DNA from: CAZHUM01 sp046484045
GTDB lineage: Archaea; Thermoplasmatota; Thermoplasmata; Halarchaeoplasmatales; Halarchaeoplasmataceae
Direction: 5' to 3'
Length of the DNA: 41,117 nt
Assembly (NCBI GenBank): GCA_046484045.1
Contig: JAWOBZ010000062.1
Location: 1 to 41,117 of the forward strand
The position numbers were made by a program, and so were the translations under genes. Positions 33,630 to 41,117 of the stretch are shown piece by piece (position 1 is the stretch's first letter; every line of letters begins with the position of its first letter). The notes under the pieces are model-generated. The model did not search any database and had not been told where the DNA came from. It was given only the letters and a program-made list of their open reading frames with translations.

Positions 33630-34721
33630 TTGAATTGGAAGAAACATATCAGCAAGGGGCGGTTAATTGATTTCCCCGCCCTGCAGATGTTGATTACATC
33701 GATAAAAAACAACGTGGGTCACCTCATAGTAAAATCAAAACCAGAAGATGGAGGAGAAGGTCCCGTGGATAAATTGATATCCATAGGAGGAACACCCTCC
33801 AACTACGATATAAACATAATAGCGGATAAGAACGATATACTGAACAATTTAACGGCGGCCATGTGCAGGAGTGGACTGCTTCGACCGTACAACATAGACG
33901 GGGTCTCTAAGAAGCTCATGGATACGGAGGACCTGATACTCGGTTTGGATACGAACATGTTGTACAACTGTGTCATATCCGAACACCTTTTGAACTCGTT
34001 GGAGAGGATGAATCCTTACTCCTATTCATCCATGCCGAAATGGCTTCTGTTGGCGGTTCCCGGCGTCGTTATGAAAGAGATCGAGAACGCTGCTAACCAC
34101 AAGAAGAAGGGTAGGCTCACCCATATAGGAAGATTGGGTTTCAGAGCACTCCAGGAGATGATGGTCCTTCAGGAGAACAAAGGCAACACCGGTCATACGG
34201 TATTGGTCATCGGTACGACGAATCCACAGCAGCTCAGGTACGCCGACGACGACAGTTCGAGATTGGAAAATGCGGACTCACTGATACGAGATCAATTCAG
34301 GAATTTTATCAAAGAGATGGATATCAGGAAGGGGACTTATTTCTTAACTATGGACAAAACCAACGCATCTCTGGGTAGAGCCGAGGGACTCAACGCTATC
34401 AGAGTCCAGCATCCCAAGATGTTGAAGAGCGGATACGACCTTTATCAGTTAAAAGGAGATACCATACTCCTTGCCAGGATCCTGTACGAGATAGCCGTGG
34501 AATTCGGTATTATCGAGATCTCGTGGAAAGAGCACGGCAGATTGCATTACTTGGAATTGGACTCGGGTTGGCAGTGGAAGAATATGGAGCACTGGGAGAA
34601 CTGGCAGGTCTTGTGCAGTAATTACGACAATCAATTCTTCCAAAAGATCAACAACTACGAAAATTTACCAATCAACCGGATCACGAAATCTTGGGAAGAG
34701 ACGAGAGATTCCATGATTTGA
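33630..34721 (+). CDS. PIN-domain protein, putative nuclease
   Basis: About 363 residues. The central part reads as a PIN ribonuclease fold: LGLDTNMLYN gives the first acidic residue, VPGVVMKEIENA the conserved Glu, ENADSLIRDQ the third acidic residue and FLTMDKTNASLGRAEGL the C-terminal acidic site. An N-terminal ~90-residue region and a C-terminal region ending GWQWKNMEHWENWQVL are extra. It would cleave RNA at the four-acid metal site. Start choice: TTG at 33630 preceded by GGAGAGTGA; a TTG at 33615 would overlap ftsY. It is probably the last gene of the LX-pfdA-ftsY unit, which hints at a ribosome- or SRP-linked RNA role (inference). No toxin-antitoxin partner is seen. Confidence 0.75.
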   Translation: MNWKKHISKGRLIDFPALQMLITSIKNNVGHLIVKSKPEDGGEGPVDKLISIGGTPSNYDINIIADKNDILNNLTAAMCRSGLLRPYNIDGVSKKLMDTEDLILGLDTNMLYNCVISEHLLNSLERMNPYSYSSMPKWLLLAVPGVVMKEIENAANHKKKGRLTHIGRLGFRALQEMMVLQENKGNTGHTVLVIGTTNPQQLRYADDDSSRLENADSLIRDQFRNFIKEMDIRKGTYFLTMDKTNASLGRAEGLNAIRVQHPKMLKSGYDLYQLKGDTILLARILYEIAVEFGIIEISWKEHGRLHYLELDSGWQWKNMEHWENWQVLCSNYDNQFFQKINNYENLPINRITKSWEETRDSMI

Positions 34722-34751
34722 AGACCTTTATTAGACGATTGTGACAAAAGG

Positions 34752-34760
34752 TTTTTATAG
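34752..34760 (+). promoter_or_regulatory. TATA box of the DUF6015-like gene
   Basis: TTTTTATAG about 52 bases before the ATG at 34808; the leader would include the ribosome site GGACGAAAGGA. Confidence 0.5.
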
Positions 34761-34807
34761 GTCGGAAAACAAAATAATATAGTAGAACAGGGACGAAAGG
34801 AATTATC

Positions 34808-35224
34808 ATGCCAACTAACACGAATCAAAATTCAAATGTACTCACCATAGAGCATCTTACCAGTGCTATACAAAACAGCGTCGATGGACAGGGCATGGAG
34901 AAAGCTGCTGCCCAGTCGATGGCAGAACACGTGCTCAACTTTTTTGGATACAACGAAAGGATAATCGACAATATATTGGAGCAGGAGGACAGAGACGTTT
35001 TCTACATGCTGGAAGACGCAGGGCTGTTAACAACAGAAAGAGAAGAAACCACGCTCTACGATGGAAGGGAATGGAGGATCCACTATTGGCTCTTCCAAAA
35101 AGATAAAATAATGACGCTTGTCCAAATGGAACCAAAGAAAGAGGAAAACTACGAGAGCGAAACCAGTGTTTACGACGATGTGCCCGACGGGGTATGGTCG
35201 TCCCGGATCGGAGTGGAAGAGTAA
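34808..35224 (+). CDS. DUF6015-like archaeal protein
   Basis: A 138-residue protein. LTIEHLTSAIQNSVDG, AQSMAEHVLNFFGYNERIID and NILEQEDRDVFYMLEDAGLL form a helical N-terminal half. LLTTEREETTLYDGREWRIH and YWLFQKDKI look like a winged-helix wing and closing strand. The combination resembles the small Thermoplasmatota family DUF6015, recalled from memory and not searched. Such proteins are of unknown function; a nucleic-acid or regulatory role is possible from the winged-helix-like shape. It has its own promoter. The acidic C-terminal ~35 residues are probably disordered. Confidence 0.72.
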   Translation: MPTNTNQNSNVLTIEHLTSAIQNSVDGQGMEKAAAQSMAEHVLNFFGYNERIIDNILEQEDRDVFYMLEDAGLLTTEREETTLYDGREWRIHYWLFQKDKIMTLVQMEPKKEENYESETSVYDDVPDGVWSSRIGVEE

Positions 35225-35275
35225 CGAATCTGATTTACTATCTTCTTATTAAGAGCTTGAGCTAGGAAAAAATAG

Positions 35276-35350
35276 TGGGCCCGCCGAAATTTGAATTCGG
35301 GTACCGGCGTCCCGAACGCCGAAGGATGGACCAAGCTACCCCACGGGCCC
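35276..35350 (-). tRNA. tRNA-Pro(CGG)
   Basis: 75 bases without intron, minus strand. The acceptor GGGCCCG pairs with CGGGCCC, discriminator A at 35276. The anticodon stem CGGCG/CGCCG holds loop TTCGGGA with anticodon CGG; the T-arm is CCGAA-TTCAAAT-TTCGG. No hairpin array or 5'-end copies are seen beside it, unlike tRNA-Val and tRNA-Arg. Confidence 0.93.
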
Positions 35351-35388
35351 TTGAGATTGTTTCACCAAGAAGATATCAGATAAAAATG

Positions 35389-35808
35389 TTATTGAAGGGA
35401 TTCTAACTTCATCTCTTCAACACCCGGTAGGTTTTCTATGCCCTCGTAAAGGTACTTCCTTTTACCTTCATATCTAAAAAGATGAGAATTACAGCTGCAG
35501 TCGCTGGCACCGAAATCGGGTACAGGCGTGGCGATGTAGTTTACATACCTAGCGGTGGCACACTCGTCTTTTTTGTCGCCTTGTAGAGCGTAAACTTTTG
35601 AAATCTCGGCATGATCCAAAAGGTAATCGATATGCCAGTGTTTTTTCTTCTCGTCTCTCAGGTGTCTCTTTACCCTGCTCTCCACTCCGTTCTGAGCAGA
35701 GCCTACATAAACGTAAAGGCCATTCTGAAATTCGAGTTCACCTAATGAACCAACTTCGATGTGTTCATCATGATCCAACTCGATAACCAGCAGGTAGATG
35801 CCTTTCAT
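35389..35808 (-). CDS. DUF123 / GIY-YIG-like protein
   Basis: A 139-residue protein. MKGIYLLVIELDHD, then NGLYVYVGSAQNGVESRVKRH is the GIY-YIG-like core seen in DUF123 (Uri-like) proteins, followed by HWHIDYLLDHAEI and two conserved cysteine regions: DECATARYV, and the DFGASDCSCNSHLFRY block. Family members are small archaeal and bacterial proteins; nuclease activity is suspected from the fold. It is followed after 38 bases by tRNA-Pro on the same strand and is divergent from the lysin gene, with about 60 bases between the starts. Confidence 0.85.
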   Translation of the reverse strand: MKGIYLLVIELDHDEHIEVGSLGELEFQNGLYVYVGSAQNGVESRVKRHLRDEKKKHWHIDYLLDHAEISKVYALQGDKKDECATARYVNYIATPVPDFGASDCSCNSHLFRYEGKRKYLYEGIENLPGVEEMKLESLQ

Positions 35809-35868
35809 AGATATGTTACATTCACAAATTTTAAGTATTTTTCTGTAGATATAGGTATAGGTGTGTTC

Positions 35869-38800
35869 ATGAAAAAATATCTTACTCTCTTGGTTCTTGC
35901 TGTTACTACTGTTCTGATCTTCTCGATCATCGCACAGGGCGGTTTTATTGAAAATGAAAGAACCCCCGAAACGGATGATTCACCGCGAGCGCTAGATCCA
36001 GTTTACTACAATAGAACCGCAGCTAGAGGATATGCGTATCGATGGTGGGACGACAGAAACCCTCACTACAATGACTTCTCCAGCAGCGGAGGTGACTGCG
36101 CCAACTTCGTCTCACAGTGTTTGATAGCCGGCGGTTTATCACTGCACAACGGTACTAATGGAGATGGATACGGAGTCTATCCAGACGTAGACAGACCGTC
36201 GACTTCCAGCAACGGAACGATACCCTACTGCGATTACATGCATACCCATTTGGTAAATTATCAACCCACCGATTACCAGCAGATAACATCCAGCGATCCG
36301 ATACCCTCGTGGATCGAGGTGGGAGATCCTGTTATTTTCGGCTCTACATCGGACAACTGGGAACACGCAATGGTGGTCGTGTGGAAGGGTGCGAGTGACC
36401 TAGGGTTGGCGGGACACAGCAATAACAAATGGAATTTTTCGTTCAACGAGGAACTCTCTTACTTCGACCTTGCCAACATGTACCACATCCAAAGCCACGG
36501 ATACCAGGGTGAAGAATTCTTGTTCGAAGTGAACACCAGCTCTCTCAACGTCCGCGTCGGTCCGGGTATAAAGGACACGGGAAATTATTACCAAGATATC
36601 GGAGACATCCATTCAGGCGAGAAGTACATAGCCATAGACACGGCTTACGACGACTCAGGAAACACGTGGTATCACTTCTGGTTCGACGACAGATCGGCTT
36701 GGTGTGGCGCGGATTTCGGAAGCAGTCACTATGCCGTCCCCTGCACTGGACAAACTTACCTGGAGATCAGCGTGGAGAATTATCTGAACGTGAGAACGGG
36801 ACCCGGAACTTCCTACACGGATATCGGAGAGGTCTATTCTGGGATGAGATTCTTCCCGATAGACAACTCCTCGGGATGGTACAAGTTCTACTGGGGGGGT
36901 CAAGGAGTATGGGCGTCGGGCAGTTATATGACGCTTTACAACTACACGGCCCCGACCAAAGTGGACGGTATCGACGTATCACACTGGCAGGGCGATATCG
37001 ACTGGAACCAAGTTTACGGGGATGGTTACCGATTCGCATTCTGCAAGGCAAGCGGAGGAGTGAGCGTAGTGGATTCAGAGTTCGAAGACAACATGCAGAA
37101 CGGAACCGCTGCGGGAGTCTATATGGGCCCATATCATTTCGCACATCCGGAGAGCAACAGTGCCTTGGACGAAGTCGACCATTTTCTCAGCGTGGCGGGG
37201 GATTACATAACGGATGGATATCTCAGACCCGTCCTCGATTTGGAATCTGGTGATGGGACGTTAACATGGTCGGAGCTATCCACATGGGCAGATACGTGGA
37301 TGACAGAAGTGGAATCTAGAACGGGTGTAGAACCTTTGATCTACACGGGGTGGTACAGGGATTATCTAGACTCTTACATGGCAAATTACGATCTGTGGGT
37401 CGCATACTGGACATACGATTCATCCGGTGAACCGGAGACCGGGATATGGAGCGATTGGACGGTCTGGCAGTACTCCGATGAAGGTTCCGTTTCCGGCATC
37501 GGTGGTAATGTAGACCTTGACGTGTACGACGGTAACATGGACCAGATGGAGAACGAGATAGTTATCGGCGCTTCGAATCAGTCCGTTCCTGATCCACTAG
37601 CAGGTAGGGTTATCACCATCGACCCGGGACACGGAGGAAGCGATGCCGGTGCGGAAGGTATAGACGGAGCTTCGTTTCCGAACGAAGAGGATTTCAACCT
37701 GGACATCGGTCTTCGACTCAAAAAACTGCTGGTCTCTGCGGGTGCCACCGTAATAATGACCCGGGAGACCGATACCGATGTGACCCTCCAGGAAAGGTGT
37801 GACATCGCGAACAACAACAATTCCGATATTTTCGTGAGTATCCACATGAACTCGGCAGTGGAATCCGCTCACGGGACAGAAACATTCTACTGGGCGGTGG
37901 ACGATGTGACTTACTCAGTGGACGGTAAGAGGCTGGCTCAGCACGTACAGAACAGGACCACGGATTACCTGGGCACCTACGATAGAGGGGCAAAGGGAGA
38001 TTATCCTTACTTCGGTTACCATCTGTACGTTTTGGACAACACGAATATGCCGGCGGTTCTCAACGAGATGTGCTTTATATCAAATCAGAGTAATTTCGAC
38101 ATGATCTCGCATGAGGATAACAGAACAAAGGGAGCCTTCTCCCTCTATTACGGGATATGCGATTACTTCGACGTATCACCTTCGGTGGGGGAGGTGGCGC
38201 AATCAGGTTATCCATCATCAAATTCAAGAGTCGCCCGTACGGTGTTCTTCGACAAGGAATGGACCAACGAATCTTTCTTCACACACTCCTATTGGTCCGT
38301 AGATGGTGTTGACCAGGGTGATCTATACCACCGAGAATGGTTCTTCGATGCTCAACCGACCATGCAGCAGCCCGAGTTGAACACTTCTTTGTACCCCATA
38401 GGGTGGCACGATGTGAAGATATTCACCAAGAACCTATGGATGGTGGACGAGCAGCACAATTTCACCTATAAATTCGAGAGGAGTCCCATAGCAGAGGGTA
38501 TTAGCTACGGGACACCATCGGCTTACAAGATATCAGATGATAACGATACCTCCTATGGTGCAAACGATCTAGGACAACCGCTCTATGTCGACCTACCCTG
38601 CAATCTGACCATAAACGGATTCAAAACCCACCTGTGGGACGGTGACGATAGGTATTACCAGTACACTATCGATATCTCACAGGATAAGAACACGTGGATC
38701 GAAGTCGTCAATAAAACATCGGGAGAGTACAGAAGCTGGCAGTGGGACGGTTCCTTCGAGCCCCAGATGGCCAGATATGTACGATTTACCGGAACTCACA

Positions 38801-39615
38801 ATTCAGCCAATCAATGGTATCATATCAAAGAGTTCAAGATCTTCGTCGAAGAGACACACGTCTTCTACGGAGATGCAGTGGTGGATGGTGTCGGTTACTG
38901 GGGAAATATAACCGTTTTGAACACGGACGACTCTTCATCCATAACGTGGTCCATAGAGAACGGTGAACTATGGGTGGATCTTACTTCCATGGGATTCAGC
39001 GAGGGAGACAACCTGGAGATCAGCTTCGGGAACCCCGCTGTTAGCGGCAGCCAGAACATCACCGGCACGTATGACTATATAACCGAAGAAGTCCACTTGG
39101 TGGGAGACACATTCGACCAGAGGCACATCACTCTTGGGTTGGGCTGGAATTTCGTTTCACACGGCCTCATCCTGTCCAACGACTATATAGAGAGTATACT
39201 GTGGGATGTTGATTACAGCAAGATAATGTATTACGATTCTTATAAGGACAACTGGAATTCCTTTGTAAAAGGAAGGGACGGACACTACGACTCGTTCTAT
39301 AATTGGAACAGAAGCGTGGGGGTCTGGATCTATATCACCGGAGATTCATCTTTACATCTATATTCGGATATCAGCTACACGGAAACGAACATCCCGTTGA
39401 AACCGGGATGGAACATGGTGGGATATCCACACAACCTATCCCAAGCAGCAGATCTAGTTCTGCCAGGGGAGGTGACTAAGATCGGCGTATTCGATCCTGG
39501 ACAGCAGTACGATCTAAGGTACGACCTTCCAGCGAATGTGACTTTGAAACCTGGAAAGGCCTACTGGTTGTATAACTCCGCGGATCACTCTATCACATGG
39601 ACGATAAACAGATAA
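35869..39615 (+). CDS. Secreted multi-domain peptidoglycan hydrolase (lysin)
   Basis: 1248 residues from ATG 35869, with ribosome site AGGTGTG. A signal peptide (MKKYLTLLVLAVTTVLIFSI) is followed by an amidase_6/NlpC-like domain (~45-215; Cys77 in GGDCANFVSQC, His166 in WEHAMVVV). Two bacterial SH3 domains have LNVRVGPG (~226) and LNVRTGPG (~306). A GH25 muramidase domain (~365-550) has GIDVSHWQG with Asp369 and LDLES with Asp457 and Glu459. An Amidase_3 domain (~578-770) has DPGHGG His588, NEEDFN Glu606 or 607, SIHMNS His659 and NEMCFIS Glu733. A discoidin-like domain (~875-1000) and C-terminal beta repeats (GWNFVS, GWNMVGYP) follow. All three catalytic domains keep key residues. It should cut bacterial cell walls; archaea lack murein, so prey or competitors are the likely target. 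Confidence 0.9.
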   Translation: MKKYLTLLVLAVTTVLIFSIIAQGGFIENERTPETDDSPRALDPVYYNRTAARGYAYRWWDDRNPHYNDFSSSGGDCANFVSQCLIAGGLSLHNGTNGDGYGVYPDVDRPSTSSNGTIPYCDYMHTHLVNYQPTDYQQITSSDPIPSWIEVGDPVIFGSTSDNWEHAMVVVWKGASDLGLAGHSNNKWNFSFNEELSYFDLANMYHIQSHGYQGEEFLFEVNTSSLNVRVGPGIKDTGNYYQDIGDIHSGEKYIAIDTAYDDSGNTWYHFWFDDRSAWCGADFGSSHYAVPCTGQTYLEISVENYLNVRTGPGTSYTDIGEVYSGMRFFPIDNSSGWYKFYWGGQGVWASGSYMTLYNYTAPTKVDGIDVSHWQGDIDWNQVYGDGYRFAFCKASGGVSVVDSEFEDNMQNGTAAGVYMGPYHFAHPESNSALDEVDHFLSVAGDYITDGYLRPVLDLESGDGTLTWSELSTWADTWMTEVESRTGVEPLIYTGWYRDYLDSYMANYDLWVAYWTYDSSGEPETGIWSDWTVWQYSDEGSVSGIGGNVDLDVYDGNMDQMENEIVIGASNQSVPDPLAGRVITIDPGHGGSDAGAEGIDGASFPNEEDFNLDIGLRLKKLLVSAGATVIMTRETDTDVTLQERCDIANNNNSDIFVSIHMNSAVESAHGTETFYWAVDDVTYSVDGKRLAQHVQNRTTDYLGTYDRGAKGDYPYFGYHLYVLDNTNMPAVLNEMCFISNQSNFDMISHEDNRTKGAFSLYYGICDYFDVSPSVGEVAQSGYPSSNSRVARTVFFDKEWTNESFFTHSYWSVDGVDQGDLYHREWFFDAQPTMQQPELNTSLYPIGWHDVKIFTKNLWMVDEQHNFTYKFERSPIAEGISYGTPSAYKISDDNDTSYGANDLGQPLYVDLPCNLTINGFKTHLWDGDDRYYQYTIDISQDKNTWIEVVNKTSGEYRSWQWDGSFEPQMARYVRFTGTHNSANQWYHIKEFKIFVEETHVFYGDAVVDGVGYWGNITVLNTDDSSSITWSIENGELWVDLTSMGFSEGDNLEISFGNPAVSGSQNITGTYDYITEEVHLVGDTFDQRHITLGLGWNFVSHGLILSNDYIESILWDVDYSKIMYYDSYKDNWNSFVKGRDGHYDSFYNWNRSVGVWIYITGDSSLHLYSDISYTETNIPLKPGWNMVGYPHNLSQAADLVLPGEVTKIGVFDPGQQYDLRYDLPANVTLKPGKAYWLYNSADHSITWTINR

Positions 39616-39618
39616 AGA

Positions 39619-41117
39619 TCACCATACAGCTATGTGACCGTCTGCCCTCGGCTCGGTAGCACCGATGTATCCGTCATCATTTTTCAGTATTATCTGACCC
39701 CTACCAAAACCTCCTGAATGTAATGCGTAGCTGACACGATGTCCTTTTCTGCTCAATGCTCTGCCCATCTGTTTTGAAAATGAATCTTCGAGCACGATCT
39801 TCTTTCCCTCTTCCCATCTCCACCTTGGCGCGTCCAGAGCTGCCTGTGGATTAAGGTCGAAATCGATCATGTTGGAGACCACTTGAAGATGACCCTGGGG
39901 CTGCATGTAACCACCCATGACTCCGAAGGGACCAACGGGGTCAGCGTCCTTGGTCATGAATCCGGGTATGATTGTGTGATAAGTTCTTTTTTCCGGTTGT
40001 AGTGAGTTTATGTGCTCCGGGTCTAGAGAGAACGTGTTCCCCCTGTTCTGAAGCGCTATCCCCGTTCCAGGAACTACGAGCCCGGAGCCAAAGCCCATGT
40101 AATTGCTCTGGATGTAGGATACCATCCGTCCTTCTCTGTCCGCTGTAGCTAGATAAACCGTTCCTCCTCCCATGGGTTCGTATCTCTTTGGACTCATTGC
40201 CCTGTCCCCGATCCTTCCTCTTAATCGATCAGCTTCTCTTTCCGATATCAATTCCTCTGGAGAGACGTCCATAAAGTCGGGATCCGTAATATGTTGTCTT
40301 CCCAGCTCGAAGGCGAGTTTAATAGACTCGATCTGTTTGTGATATGTATCTATATTTTCTTTTTTATCTATAGAGAAACTCTTCAATATATTCAAAGCGA
40401 TAAGAGCGATGACACCCTGGCCGTTGGGAGGTAGTTCCCAAATGTCGTATCCTCGATAGTCCACGCTTAGCGGTTCCACCCATTCGGGTTGAAAATCCTT
40501 TAGGTCTTCTTTGGTGAGAAATCCTCCGTACTCTTTGGAGAATTCATCTATTCTATCTGCCAGCTCTCCTCGATAGAAGGATTCAGAGTTCGATTCCGCG
40601 ATCTTTTTCAGCGTGTCCGCATGTGCAGTAGATCTCCACAACTCTCCTATCTCAGGAGCCCTCCCTTTCGGAGTGAACACGTCTAACCATTCCTTGAATT
40701 GATCTCCCTCCAATTTCGAATACACGTCGTAGGCGAACTTCCAATATTTCCCCACCGTGGGTGAGATTGGATGACCCTCTTCAGCGTATTCTACAGCTGG
40801 TTTCAATACTTCGTTTAATGTGAGCTCTCCTTCATTACTAACCAATTCCGCCCATCCCGCGGGTACACCCGGAACGGTTACGGGTATCCAGCCCTGCTTC
40901 GGCATCTGCTCGTATCCCCTATCTTTGACCTTCTCTATCGAGATGTTTTTAGGGGACGGACCGCTGGAGTTCAGACCCTTGAGGTTTTTTCCGTTCCAGA
41001 ACAGAGCGAAACAATCTCCGCCGATACCGTTGGACGTGGGCTCTACGGCTGTTAGCGCCGCCGCCGTAGCTACCGCTGCATCTACCGCATTCCCACCTTT
41101 TTTGAGGATCTCTAAGC
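39619..41117 (-). CDS. Gamma-glutamyltransferase-like protein, 5' truncated by window edge
   Basis: The frame is open to the window end at 41117, so about 500 residues are visible and the first ~30 are missing. The visible start LKKGGNAVDAAVATAAALTA and EPTSNGIGGDCF are the usual N-terminal heavy-chain motifs. The Ntn-hydrolase nucleophile is the Thr in GGGTVYLATAD (codon 40159-40161), where the precursor cleaves itself into two chains. SNYMGFGSGLVVPGTG follows as the oxyanion/product-binding region. The form resembles Bacillus YwrD-type enzymes. It should hydrolyse or transfer gamma-glutamyl groups, for example from glutathione-like peptides. Secretion cannot be judged. It is convergent with the lysin gene, 3 bases between the stops. 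Confidence 0.9.
   Translation of the reverse strand, partial: LEILKKGGNAVDAAVATAAALTAVEPTSNGIGGDCFALFWNGKNLKGLNSSGPSPKNISIEKVKDRGYEQMPKQGWIPVTVPGVPAGWAELVSNEGELTLNEVLKPAVEYAEEGHPISPTVGKYWKFAYDVYSKLEGDQFKEWLDVFTPKGRAPEIGELWRSTAHADTLKKIAESNSESFYRGELADRIDEFSKEYGGFLTKEDLKDFQPEWVEPLSVDYRGYDIWELPPNGQGVIALIALNILKSFSIDKKENIDTYHKQIESIKLAFELGRQHITDPDFMDVSPEELISEREADRLRGRIGDRAMSPKRYEPMGGGTVYLATADREGRMVSYIQSNYMGFGSGLVVPGTGIALQNRGNTFSLDPEHINSLQPEKRTYHTIIPGFMTKDADPVGPFGVMGGYMQPQGHLQVVSNMIDFDLNPQAALDAPRWRWEEGKKIVLEDSFSKQMGRALSRKGHRVSYALHSGGFGRGQIILKNDDGYIGATEPRADGHIAVW

Noticed and set aside
33615..34721. PIN protein as toxin of a toxin-antitoxin pair
   Set aside because: Too large for VapC, and no small antitoxin gene precedes it; ftsY is directly upstream.
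36666..37253. 195-codon plus-strand frame inside the lysin gene
   Set aside because: Arg/Gly/Ser-rich alternate frame of the lysin's SH3 and GH25 region without motifs.

Overview
The window looks like chromosomal DNA of an uncultured archaeon, most plausibly a Thermoplasmatota lineage related to Aciduliprofundum/DHVE2 or the marine-sediment Thermoplasmata. Seen directly: archaeal-type genes (ribosomal proteins LX and L15e, prefoldin alpha, FtsY, FKBP with an acidic tail, AMMECR1, a COG3199-type NAD kinase, a DUF6015-like protein), two tRNAs with bulge-helix-bulge introns, TATA-like boxes about 25 bases ahead of several leaderless or short-leader genes, and no bacterial-type promoters. The placement is inference from gene content only.

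Layout. 1-424: a 3'-incomplete OB-fold (YhaM-like) gene whose last 75 bases are GC-rich and look foreign, probably a chimeric contig end. 489-2321: dihydroorotase and AMMECR1. 2368-8201: an alpha-2-macroglobulin-like protein with an intact CGEQ thioester motif, followed in an overlapping arrangement by a winged-helix protein with about ten membrane segments; two identical palindromes 30 bp apart lie upstream. 8434-11640: a divergent STAND-type ATPase with TPR repeats. 11649-14526: QueE, NAD kinase and a polyprenyl-phosphate glycosyltransferase. 14542-20005: a six-gene cluster, porG-porD-porA-porB-iorA-iorB, encoding pyruvate and indolepyruvate ferredoxin oxidoreductases. 20150-21420: three tRNA genes (Val, Met, Arg) in hairpin-rich repetitive DNA that carries extra copies of tRNA 5' ends. 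21502-28314: surface proteins, including a 1972-residue NosD/FN3 protein. 28401-34721: FKBP, a NOG1-like GTPase, L15e, and an LX-pfdA-ftsY-PIN operon. 34808-35808: a DUF6015-like gene, tRNA-Pro and a DUF123 gene. 35869-39615: a secreted protein with three peptidoglycan-hydrolase-type domains. 39619-41117: a 5'-truncated gamma-glutamyltransferase.

How the parts may fit. The por/ior cluster fits peptide fermentation through ferredoxin. The secreted lysin and the thioester protease trap suggest an attack and defence surface of an archaeon living among bacteria (inference). The ATPase-TPR protein and the giant surface protein share an approximately 110-130 residue roadblock/longin-like module, which is buried inside the NTPase in one and cytoplasmic after a membrane anchor in the other. 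That points to a common signalling device.

The observations I consider least explained are the tRNA-associated hairpin arrays, the shared module, and the A2M/winged-helix membrane protein pair with its paired palindromes.
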